A stretch of 19,703 nt of DNA from JAXHUH01 sp034211175 (GTDB lineage Bacteria; Actinomycetota; Acidimicrobiia; Acidimicrobiales; CAIXPF01). Both the position numbers and the translations under genes were made by a program. The stretch covers positions 1 to 19,703 of the forward strand of contig JAXHUH010000200.1 in assembly GCA_034211175.1 (NCBI GenBank), given 5' to 3'. Positions within the stretch are counted from its first letter, which is position 1; the number at the start of each line of letters is the position of its first letter. Positions 13,951 through 19,703 of the stretch are shown here, piece after piece. The notes under the pieces are model-generated. The model worked only from the letters and a program-made list of their open reading frames with translations. It was not told where the DNA came from and searched no databases.

Positions 13951-14005
13951 GAGCCGCCGGTTCCCTGGAGACCAGAACGGTGGAGGGGCGGCCGGCCGGG
14001 GGCGA

Positions 14006-14011
14006 TAGCGT
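14006..14011 (+). promoter_or_regulatory. TAGCGT -10 box before the lipoprotein gene
   Basis: GATAGCGT contains a TANNNT element. Transcription would start near 14018, giving a leader of about 30 nt that includes the GTGAGGGA ribosome binding site before ATG 14049. No -35 element is evident. Confidence 0.4.
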
Positions 14012-14048
14012 CGCCGGCGCTCGATCAACCCGTCGAAGTGAGGGACCC

Positions 14049-14354
14049 ATGCGTGGGCGGCGTGTCGCCATCGGACTGGCCGGCGTGCTCGGCGCCATCC
14101 TGTTGTCGGCCGGCGCGTGCGAGGACCGGGGCACGGTCGACGCGCCGATCGATGTCGAGCTCCAGGACAACCAGGCGCCGCTCATCGTGAACATGCCGAA
14201 CGGGTACATGAACCTCGCGGTGAAGTGCCTGGGCCGTGACCTGCTCGTCGCCCACACCCGCGACGCCGCACCGACGGTGGTGGCCAACGCCGACGCCTGC
14301 GCCGAGGGCAACGCCGAGCGCTACGGCATCCCCCGCGTCGCCGAGGTGGACTGA
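14049..14354 (+). CDS. Small secreted lipoprotein
   Basis: The 101-residue product begins with basic MRGRR, a hydrophobic helix (VAIGLAGVLGAILLSAG) and Cys24 in the context SAGAC, an acceptable lipobox. The mature part of about 78 residues contains NMPNGYMNLAVKC and ends in a second Cys after HTRDAAPTVVANADAC, suggesting one disulphide. From memory, a similar pattern (a P-x-G-x-x-N-x-A-x-K-C segment followed by a variable loop and a final Cys) occurs in small lipoproteins of actinobacteria and some of their phages. I have no function for it. The ATG has a good GTGAGGGA ribosome binding site. No phage genes are adjacent, so it is treated as a chromosomal lipoprotein. Confidence 0.75.
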   Translation: MRGRRVAIGLAGVLGAILLSAGACEDRGTVDAPIDVELQDNQAPLIVNMPNGYMNLAVKCLGRDLLVAHTRDAAPTVVANADACAEGNAERYGIPRVAEVD

Positions 14355-14420
14355 GCCCGCCCCGCCGCTCGCCGCGAAGAGACGAACGAGGCCGGCGACC
14401 CGGGACCAACGGCCCTGCCG

Positions 14421-14426
14421 TTGACA
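14421..14426 (+). promoter_or_regulatory. TTGACA, consensus -35 element upstream of the hydrolase-DUF6064 gene
   Basis: A perfect TTGACA lies 61 nt before the GTG start at 14488, within a 133-nt non-coding gap. The -10 position about 17 nt downstream (near 14444) has no good match, so the promoter is only half supported. Confidence 0.3.
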
Positions 14427-14487
14427 GAGTGTCGGAACGACGATCGGCCAGAAACCGGGATCCACCGTCTCGTCAGGAGGGGTCCCC

Positions 14488-16872
14488 GTGGCCGGAACCC
14501 TCGTCCACCACCGTCGTCCCGACCGTGCCGGGCATCACCCACCGCCGACGGCACCGGGACGGTCCGCATCCGGGCCCGGGCGACACGGACGGCAACAACG
14601 AGGGGCCGGCCCCAACTGGTGGTCGCGGGCGGCGCTCGTCGCCGTGGCCGCCGCCGCTGTGGGCGCGCTCAGCGGGTGGTGGACGCCACGAGGCCCGATG
14701 AGCACGGCCGAGGGGCTCGCGACGATCGCGCTCGGCCTCGCCGTCGGTTTCGGCGCCGGTGCGGTGCTCCGTTCCCGATGGGCTGCCCTGCTCGCACCGG
14801 TCGCCTACATCGCCGCGTTCGAGCTGGTGCGGCTCGACGCGACCGGGCCGACCGTCGACGCCATCGTGGTCTCCGACATGTACGGGGCGATGGCGTTCGC
14901 GGTCGGGCGCGGCTTCCACGGCCTCCTCATGCTGTTGCCGATGGCGGTCGGCGTGGCCCTGGGGCGCCGGTGGGCCGTCGTCGGTCGTTCGTCGCCGCCC
15001 CCGTCCGCGTCGAGGCGCCACCGGGTCGGGGCCGGGCTGCGACGCGGCCTGGTCGCCGTCGGCGCCGCCCTCGTGGTCGTCCTCGCCGTGGCGCTGCTGC
15101 GCCCGGCGGCGACCGACCCGATCCTCGACGCCGACGGCGAGCCGCTGGCCGGCAGCGTCGCCGAGGTCACGACCGTCGACATCGGCGGCCACGACCAGAC
15201 GCTGCTCGTCCGCGGCCACTCGGTCGACGCGCCGGTGGTGCTGTTCCTGGCCGGCGGGCCGGGCGGGTCGGAGCTCGGGACGATGGGCCGCTACGCCCGC
15301 CCGCTCGAGCGCGACTTCGTCGTCGTCACCTGGGACCAGCTCGGTACCGGCAGCTCGACCGGGCAGTTCGACCCGGCCGAGACCCTGAGCATCGACGGGG
15401 CGGTCGCCGACACCATCGCCGTGACCGAGCACCTGCGCGACCGGTTCGGTGTCGAGCAGGTCCACCTCGTCGGCAACTCCTACGGCACCCTGCTCGGTGT
15501 GCGGGCCGTCCAGGAGCGCCCCGACCTCTACGCCGCGTTCGTCGGGACCGGTCAGATGGTCGACGCCACCGAGACCGACCAGATGTTCTACGAGGACGCA
15601 CTGGCCCACGCCCGGGCTACCGGTGACCAGGCGTTCGTCAACGAGCTCGAGGCGAAGGGCCCGCCGCCCTACGACGACCTGCTCGACATGACCGCCGTCG
15701 TCCAGTCCGAGCGCGAGTGGAACGACTACAGCGACATCGACGGCTTCCCCGGCCTGCGGGAGCCGACCGACAGCCTGTTCGCCACCGAGTACCCGCTGAT
15801 GGACCAGGTGCACTCGGTGGGTGCGCTCGTCGACACCTACGTGACCCTCTACCCCGAGCTGGAAGACGTCGACCTGCGGGTCGACGCGCCCAGCCTCGAC
15901 GTCCCCGTCTACCTCGTGCAGGGCGCCCACGAGGCCCGCGGCCGCGCGGTGTTGGCCGAGGAGTGGTTCGACCAGCTCGAGGCACCCGACAAGGCGTGGT
16001 TCACCTTCGAGCGCTCGGGGCATCGCCCGTGGGTCCAGGAGCCCGAGCGGTTCGCCGAGGTGATGGTCGGCACCGTGCTGGCTCGCACCGACCCCGACGC
16101 GGCGTCGGCCGCGACGGGTTCGGACGGCGTCGCACCCGGGACCGCGGACGAGCCCGCCGACGAGCTGCTCGACCTGTTCGCCGACTACAACCGGGCGATC
16201 TTCCCGATGCAGCTGCTGGCCTACGCGGCGGGGATCGTCGCCCTCGCGATGGCGGTGCGCAGCCCGGGCCGGCGCACCGATCAGGTCGTCGCCGCCGTGC
16301 TCGCCGCGATGTGGCTGTGGATGGGTGTCGTGTTCTTCGGCGTGCACGCGGCGACGCTCGACCCCGCGCTGTCGGCCCTCTACGGTGCCGGCTTCCTGCT
16401 GCAGGCGCTGCTGCTGGTCCGCTACGGCGTCGTCGGACGACGGCTGTCGTTCACGCCGGCGGCCAGCGGGCCGGGCGACGTCGGCGCCGGCGTACCCGGC
16501 GATCCCGGCCGGGTCGCGTGGTGGCTCGGGTGGTCGGCGATCGGCTACGCCCTCGTCGTCTACCCGCTGATCGGGCTCGCGCTCGGCCACGGCTACCCCG
16601 AGGCGCCGCTGTTCGGCGTCGCTCCGTGCCCCACCACCATCGCCACGTTCGGGCTGCTGTTGCTGGCCCGGCCGCCGGTGCCCGGGAGGCTCCTGGTCGT
16701 CCCTGCGATCTGGGCGGTGCTCGCTCCGCTCGCCGCGGTCGGACGGGGTGTGCCCGAGGACCTGGCCCTCGCGGCCGTCGGCCTCGCGGCCACGGTCCTG
16801 CTCGTGCGGCGCGACCGGCGCACCGCACGCCGGTCGGACGCGGGCCCGGAGTCGACACCAGCACCGGGCTGA
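14488..16872 (+). CDS. Membrane-bound alpha/beta-hydrolase fused to a DUF6064 domain
   Basis: The 794-residue protein has three parts. Residues about 45-205 hold five hydrophobic helices. Residues 225-535 are an alpha/beta-hydrolase of the proline-iminopeptidase-like group: oxyanion region AGGPGGSE, VVTWDQLGTGSS, nucleophile elbow GNSYG (Ser331), probable acid Glu482 in GAHEARGR where Asp is more usual, and His512 in RSGHRPW. Residues about 560-780 match the DUF6064 membrane family (DYNRAIFPMQLLAYAAG, LIGLALGHGYPEAPLFG, VAPCPTTIATFGLLLLA), with six to seven helices. The hydrolase would face one side of the membrane between two helical bundles. GTG 14488 is well supported by AGGAGGGG at 14475-14482. 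Substrate is unknown; peptide, ester or lipid hydrolysis are open. The gene appears monocistronic. Confidence 0.88.
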   Translation: MAGTLVHHRRPDRAGHHPPPTAPGRSASGPGRHGRQQRGAGPNWWSRAALVAVAAAAVGALSGWWTPRGPMSTAEGLATIALGLAVGFGAGAVLRSRWAALLAPVAYIAAFELVRLDATGPTVDAIVVSDMYGAMAFAVGRGFHGLLMLLPMAVGVALGRRWAVVGRSSPPPSASRRHRVGAGLRRGLVAVGAALVVVLAVALLRPAATDPILDADGEPLAGSVAEVTTVDIGGHDQTLLVRGHSVDAPVVLFLAGGPGGSELGTMGRYARPLERDFVVVTWDQLGTGSSTGQFDPAETLSIDGAVADTIAVTEHLRDRFGVEQVHLVGNSYGTLLGVRAVQERPDLYAAFVGTGQMVDATETDQMFYEDALAHARATGDQAFVNELEAKGPPPYDDLLDMTAVVQSEREWNDYSDIDGFPGLREPTDSLFATEYPLMDQVHSVGALVDTYVTLYPELEDVDLRVDAPSLDVPVYLVQGAHEARGRAVLAEEWFDQLEAPDKAWFTFERSGHRPWVQEPERFAEVMVGTVLARTDPDAASAATGSDGVAPGTADEPADELLDLFADYNRAIFPMQLLAYAAGIVALAMAVRSPGRRTDQVVAAVLAAMWLWMGVVFFGVHAATLDPALSALYGAGFLLQALLLVRYGVVGRRLSFTPAASGPGDVGAGVPGDPGRVAWWLGWSAIGYALVVYPLIGLALGHGYPEAPLFGVAPCPTTIATFGLLLLARPPVPGRLLVVPAIWAVLAPLAAVGRGVPEDLALAAVGLAATVLLVRRDRRTARRSDAGPESTPAPG

Positions 16873-17048
16873 GCCCTCCTCGGACGGCACGGCGCGGTGG
16901 CGCACCGTGGGCTCGGGCGCGGTGACGTCGGCGCGCTGGCACCGGACGTCGACGACACCGATGCTGGTCGCCGCATCGTGCGGCGGCAGTGCGGTGACGG
17001 TCCGTCGGCGGCGGTTCATGGCCGTCCCGGACACGCGAAGATGCGCGA

Positions 17049-17759
17049 ATGGCCGAGCGCTTCGAGTTCCGGGACCTGAGCGGCGCCGAGTTCTGGGGCG
17101 TCGACCTGCAGCGGGCGACGTTCCGCGACGTCGACCTGACCGGGGCGCGGGTCTCCCACGCCCGGCTCGTCGACGTCGCGATCGACGCCGAGATCGACCG
17201 CCTCGTCGTCAACGGGGTCGACGTGACCGCCTACGTCAACCAGGGCGACGAGTGGTACGACCTCCGCTCACGCGTCCGCCCCGCCGACCCGGCCGCCATG
17301 CGGGAGGCGTGGCAGAGCTTCCTCGTCGCCTGGGGCGGGCTGATCGGGCGGGCGGAGGTGCTCCCCGACGAGCGGCGCCACGCCTCGGTCGACGGGGAGT
17401 GGTCGTTCGTCCAGACGCTCCGCCATCTCGTCTTCGCCACCGACAAGTGGTTCACCGTGCCGGTGCTCGGCGGTGCGTTCGAACCGATCGGGCTGCCGAA
17501 CTCGGGGTCGGCCGACTTCGACTGGCCCGGCCTCGACGCCACGGTGGAGCCGGCGTTCGACGACGCCGTCGCCGCGTGGCGGGACCGGTGGCGCACGGTC
17601 GGCGAGCATCTCGACGAGCTCGAGCACGGTGCGTTGGCGGCCGAGGTCGAGGTCCTCGAGAACGGGACCGCCACCGTCCGCGACTGTGTGGGCGTCGTCC
17701 TCGAGGAGCACTTCCAGCACCTGCGCTACGCCACCCGCGACCTCGAGCAGCTCGAGTGA
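17049..17759 (+). CDS. Pentapeptide-repeat/DinB fusion protein
   Basis: The 236-residue protein starts with a short pentapeptide-repeat stretch (about residues 4-50: FRDLSGAEFWGVDLQRATF, then DVDLTGARVSHARL) and continues with VNGVDVTAYVN. A DinB-type four-helix domain follows (about 80-232). Candidate metal ligands sit in the typical places: SFVQTLRHLVFATDKWF (His near 126) and VVLEEHFQHLRYATRDLEQL at the end. DinB-fold proteins are metal-dependent, often thiol- (mycothiol-) dependent transferases. The pentapeptide-DinB architecture recurs in actinobacteria as an uncharacterised group, and the substrate is unknown. ATG 17049 has no clear ribosome binding site. The 176 nt upstream hold no other gene that I can support. 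Confidence 0.85.
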   Translation: MAERFEFRDLSGAEFWGVDLQRATFRDVDLTGARVSHARLVDVAIDAEIDRLVVNGVDVTAYVNQGDEWYDLRSRVRPADPAAMREAWQSFLVAWGGLIGRAEVLPDERRHASVDGEWSFVQTLRHLVFATDKWFTVPVLGGAFEPIGLPNSGSADFDWPGLDATVEPAFDDAVAAWRDRWRTVGEHLDELEHGALAAEVEVLENGTATVRDCVGVVLEEHFQHLRYATRDLEQLE

Positions 17760-17781
17760 CGGCTCGAGGCGGCGGCCGCGG

Positions 17782-17964
17782 TCACCAGGGCTCCGCCTCG
17801 GTCATCGCAACGGCGTTGGCCGACGCGAGCGCCTCGTCATCGGACGTCTGCGGCATCGAGCGGTAGGAGTCGGCGATCGCCCGGCCGATGCGGGCTTGCT
17901 GCCACGGGGCGTCCGGCGGACCCGCGGTGCGGCGGGTGGGCGGCAACCGACGGTGATCGTTCAC
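17782..17964 (-). CDS. Tiny protein resembling an antitoxin C-terminal tail
   Basis: From GTG 17964 the frame encodes 60 residues. It starts inside the pirin stop codon (GTGA overlap at 17961-17964), so translation would be coupled. The first 22 residues are Arg/Pro-rich. The rest, QQARIGRAIADSYRSMPQT followed by DDEALASANAVAMTEAEPW, resembles the C-terminal tail of RHH/MazE-type antitoxins, which commonly end in a Tyr-Arg-Pro-Thr, acidic and Glu-Glu-Pro-Trp pattern. No DNA-binding N-terminus is present and no toxin gene follows; the convergent DinB gene ends 22 nt away. It may be a standalone small protein or an orphaned antitoxin fragment. Codon use looks coding through the conserved part. 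Confidence 0.55.
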   Translation of the reverse strand: MNDHRRLPPTRRTAGPPDAPWQQARIGRAIADSYRSMPQTSDDEALASANAVAMTEAEPW

Positions 17965-18992
17965 GCCGTCGGTTGGGGGTCCAGTCGTTCGATGCGGCCA
18001 TCCGCGTGGCGGGCGAAGCGGCCCTCGTCGCGGGGGTGGACCGGGTCGTCGACCGGGAACGGCCAGCCGCCGAACCGGGTGCGCTGGTAGTCCTCCATCG
18101 CCTGCTGGATGCCGGCGCGGTCGTTCATCACGAACGGGCCGTACTGGGCGACCGGCTCGCCGATCGGGCGGCCCTGGAGCACCAGGATCTCGACGACCCC
18201 GCCGGCGCTGGCCAGCTCGATCTCCTGCGACGCGTCGACCACCGCACCGGTGGAACCGTCGACCCGCTGGCCGGCGATGTCGACCGGCCCGCCCTCGAAC
18301 ACGTAGAGGACGCGGTTGACGTCGGCCTGCGACGCCGCGGGCATGGTCCACCGGGCACCGGCGTCGAGGCGGACATGCCAGATGGCGACGTCGTTGTCCG
18401 GCCGGGCGGCCCACGAGTGGGGCGGGGGCGGCGGGGGGACCTCGCCGTCGAGCGCGCCGGCGATCACGGTGATCTCGGTCGTGCGGCCCTCCGCGTCGCG
18501 CACGATCCGAGGCAGGTCGGGGCCCCACAACATGGCGAAGTGGGGCTCGACGAGCTTGTCGGCCTTCGGCAGGTTCAACCAGATCTGGAACAGCTCCAGC
18601 GGGTTGGGCCGGTCCCGGTGGACGAGGGGGAACATCTCGGAGTGGACGATGCCCCCGCCCGCGGTCAGCCACTGGACGTCGCCGCGGCCGAACCGGGCGA
18701 TCGCGCCGAGCGAGTCGGAGTGGTCGATCAGGCCCTTGCGCACGTAGGTGACGGTCTCGAAGCCGCGGTGGGGATGGCCGGGGAACCCGGGCACGACCTG
18801 GCCGTGGTACATGTTCCAGCCGTCGATGCCGCCGAAGTCCTGGCCGAGCGGGCGCCCGCCGAGCGACGCGTCGGGCCCCATCCGGTCGTTGCCGGCCGGG
18901 AACGCGTCGTCGTGGTGGACGCAGAACAGGAACGGGTCGAGCGTCGGCCACTGCATACCGAGCGGCACGGTCTGGAGCACGGCGTCGGTCAT
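17961..18992 (-). CDS. Pirin family cupin protein
   Basis: The 343-residue protein is a bicupin of the pirin family. Metal ligands are clear: His73 and His75 in PGHPHRGFET, and His117 and Glu119 in GGGIVHSEMF. The N-terminal cupin is followed by LELFQIWLNLP, the usual pirin marker, and a C-terminal cupin with NRVLYVFEGG. Bacterial pirins include quercetin dioxygenases and redox-responsive regulators, so the role is not fixed by sequence. The protein is longer than typical pirins (about 230-300) through insertions and a C-terminal tail (WPFPVDDPVHPRDEGRFARH) common in one subgroup. ATG 18992 is supported by a TAGACT box 7 nt upstream (leaderless). A tiny gene overlaps its stop codon. It diverges from the DUF1697 gene. 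Confidence 0.92.
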   Translation of the reverse strand: MTDAVLQTVPLGMQWPTLDPFLFCVHHDDAFPAGNDRMGPDASLGGRPLGQDFGGIDGWNMYHGQVVPGFPGHPHRGFETVTYVRKGLIDHSDSLGAIARFGRGDVQWLTAGGGIVHSEMFPLVHRDRPNPLELFQIWLNLPKADKLVEPHFAMLWGPDLPRIVRDAEGRTTEITVIAGALDGEVPPPPPPHSWAARPDNDVAIWHVRLDAGARWTMPAASQADVNRVLYVFEGGPVDIAGQRVDGSTGAVVDASQEIELASAGGVVEILVLQGRPIGEPVAQYGPFVMNDRAGIQQAMEDYQRTRFGGWPFPVDDPVHPRDEGRFARHADGRIERLDPQPTA

Positions 18993-18999
18993 GGACCCG

Positions 19000-19005
19000 A
19001 GTCTA
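19000..19005 (-). promoter_or_regulatory. -10 box of a probable leaderless promoter (pirin)
   Basis: TAGACT on the minus strand fits TANNNT and ends 7 nt before ATG 18992. No ribosome binding site separates them. It lies in the 104-nt divergent region shared with the DUF1697 gene, whose own promoter (perhaps TAGGAC at 19059-19064) is weaker. Confidence 0.5.
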
Positions 19006-19096
19006 CGATGCTTGAACCTGCAACTTCCTGGCCGGGTTCGCGTCGGGCGTTGGCGTGGTAGGACGTGCCGATGCCGACCGAGCGCCGGGAGCACCC

Positions 19097-19624
19097 GTGA
19101 CCAGCACCTACGTCGCCCTGCTGCGGGCCGTCAACGTGGCCGGCCACGGCAAGGTCACGATGGCCGAGCTGCGGGCCGCGTTCGAGTCAGCGGGCTTCGG
19201 CGATGTCCGGACCTACATCCAGAGCGGCAACGTCGTCTTCACATCGTCGTCCCCGGTGTCCGCGGCCGATGTCGAGCGTGCCGTGGGTGAGGCGCTCGGG
19301 GCGGAGCCGACGATCATGCTGCGGACCGCCGAGGAGATCGCGTCGGTGGCCGAGCGCAACCCGTACGGCGACGTCGACACGGGGGAGATCCACGTCGGCC
19401 TTCTCGCCGAGCCGCCGGCACCGGAGGTCGCCGCCGGGCTCGACGTCGCCGACCTCGCGCCCGAGGGGGCGACGGTGGTCGATGCCGACGTCTACCTCCA
19501 CCTCCCGAACGGTGTCGGCCGCTCCAAGCTGCCCAACCGGGTCGCGAAGCAGCTCGACGCGCCGATGACCATCCGCAACTGGCGCACCGTCGCCAAGCTC
19601 GCCGACCTGGCGAACCCCGCCTGA
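19097..19624 (+). CDS. DUF1697 family protein
   Basis: From GTG 19097 the product has 175 residues and matches the DUF1697 pattern throughout: TYVALLRAVNVAGHGKVTM at the start, RAAFESAGFGDVRTYIQSGN with VVFTSS, then AERNPYG, LPNGVGRSKLPN and the closing MTIRNWRTVAKLADL. Length is typical (about 170-185). The family is widespread, cytosolic and without an established biochemical function. The start is set by the conserved N-terminus, with CCGGGAGC shortly upstream as a modest ribosome binding site. In-frame codons further upstream (to 19055) encode nothing conserved. It appears to be a single gene. Confidence 0.92.
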   Translation: MTSTYVALLRAVNVAGHGKVTMAELRAAFESAGFGDVRTYIQSGNVVFTSSSPVSAADVERAVGEALGAEPTIMLRTAEEIASVAERNPYGDVDTGEIHVGLLAEPPAPEVAAGLDVADLAPEGATVVDADVYLHLPNGVGRSKLPNRVAKQLDAPMTIRNWRTVAKLADLANPA

Positions 19625-19703
19625 CCCGACGGCGTGCGCCGACGGACGCCACCCGGCCACCCCGAACAACCCGTTCTGGTCCCCGCGGAGTGCCACCGGT
19701 GGC
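19625..19703. other. Terminal intergenic segment
   Basis: No gene is supported. The segment contains CCCGTTCTGG at 19670-19679, also found at 6076-6085, and ends in a perfect 12-base palindrome, GCCACCGGTGGC at 19692-19703. GCCACC near 19648 can also pair with the final GGTGGC, so a terminator for the DUF1697 gene is possible. The window edge prevents a firm call. Confidence 0.3.

Noticed and set aside
14473..17034. 853-codon minus-strand frame opposite the hydrolase-DUF6064 gene
   Set aside because: Same antisense effect. The plus-strand protein has conserved catalytic residues, membrane helices and a strong ribosome binding site.
1..19703. CRISPR arrays, tRNA/rRNA genes, insertion sequences or prophage
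   Set aside because: Scanning by eye found no spaced repeat series, tRNA-like cloverleaf, ribosomal RNA segment, transposase or integrase. Small structured RNAs could still be missed without covariance-model searches.

Overview
The window is very GC-rich, protein-dense chromosomal DNA with strong G/C bias at third codon positions, many GTG starts and short GTGA overlaps between genes. Gene content (bacteriophytochrome with a PP2C-type output, DUF6064, DUF1697, APH(6)-like kinase, DinB-fold enzymes) and TANNNT -10 boxes placed 6-7 nt before start codons fit an actinomycete. An Acidimicrobiia-type lineage (Ilumatobacter/Iamia-like) is my guess from gene style, not a demonstrated assignment. I found no tRNA, rRNA, CRISPR array, insertion sequence, integrase or phage structural gene.

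Layout. 129-1160: zinc alcohol/polyol dehydrogenase. 1243-4073: a two-gene light-sensing unit, heme oxygenase (makes biliverdin) overlapping by 4 nt a bacteriophytochrome whose output is a SpoIIE-type Ser/Thr phosphatase instead of a histidine kinase. 4256-6041: a RutA-type flavin monooxygenase followed by a TetR regulator, with no other rut genes. Facing them from the minus strand are an amidase-signature hydrolase (6157-7380), a Gmad2-LysM protein (7471-7965), an APH(6)-like kinase (8080-8952) and a DinB/DUF664 gene broken by a one-base frameshift (8960-9420).

9421-11489: a short remnant resembling the start of a response regulator, a small hypothetical protein, then a translationally coupled pair of a small Cys-rich protein and a five-bladed beta-propeller. 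11544-13633 (minus): a compact two-gene operon with a diadenylate-cyclase (DisA_N/DAC) domain protein followed 2 nt later by a zinc-ribbon metallopeptidase. This pair is the best candidate in the window for an under-described nucleotide-signalling system. 13768-13950 holds a decayed, frameshifted coding fragment.

14049-19624: a small secreted lipoprotein, a membrane protein fusing N-terminal helices, an alpha/beta-hydrolase and a DUF6064 membrane domain, a pentapeptide-DinB fusion, a pirin with a tiny overlapping gene resembling an antitoxin tail, and a DUF1697 protein. Several minus-strand genes (amidase, broken DinB gene, DAC protein, pirin) look leaderless. Two gene fragments and one frameshifted gene suggest that 9-14 kb is a region in flux, while the flanks look like ordinary housekeeping and accessory metabolism.
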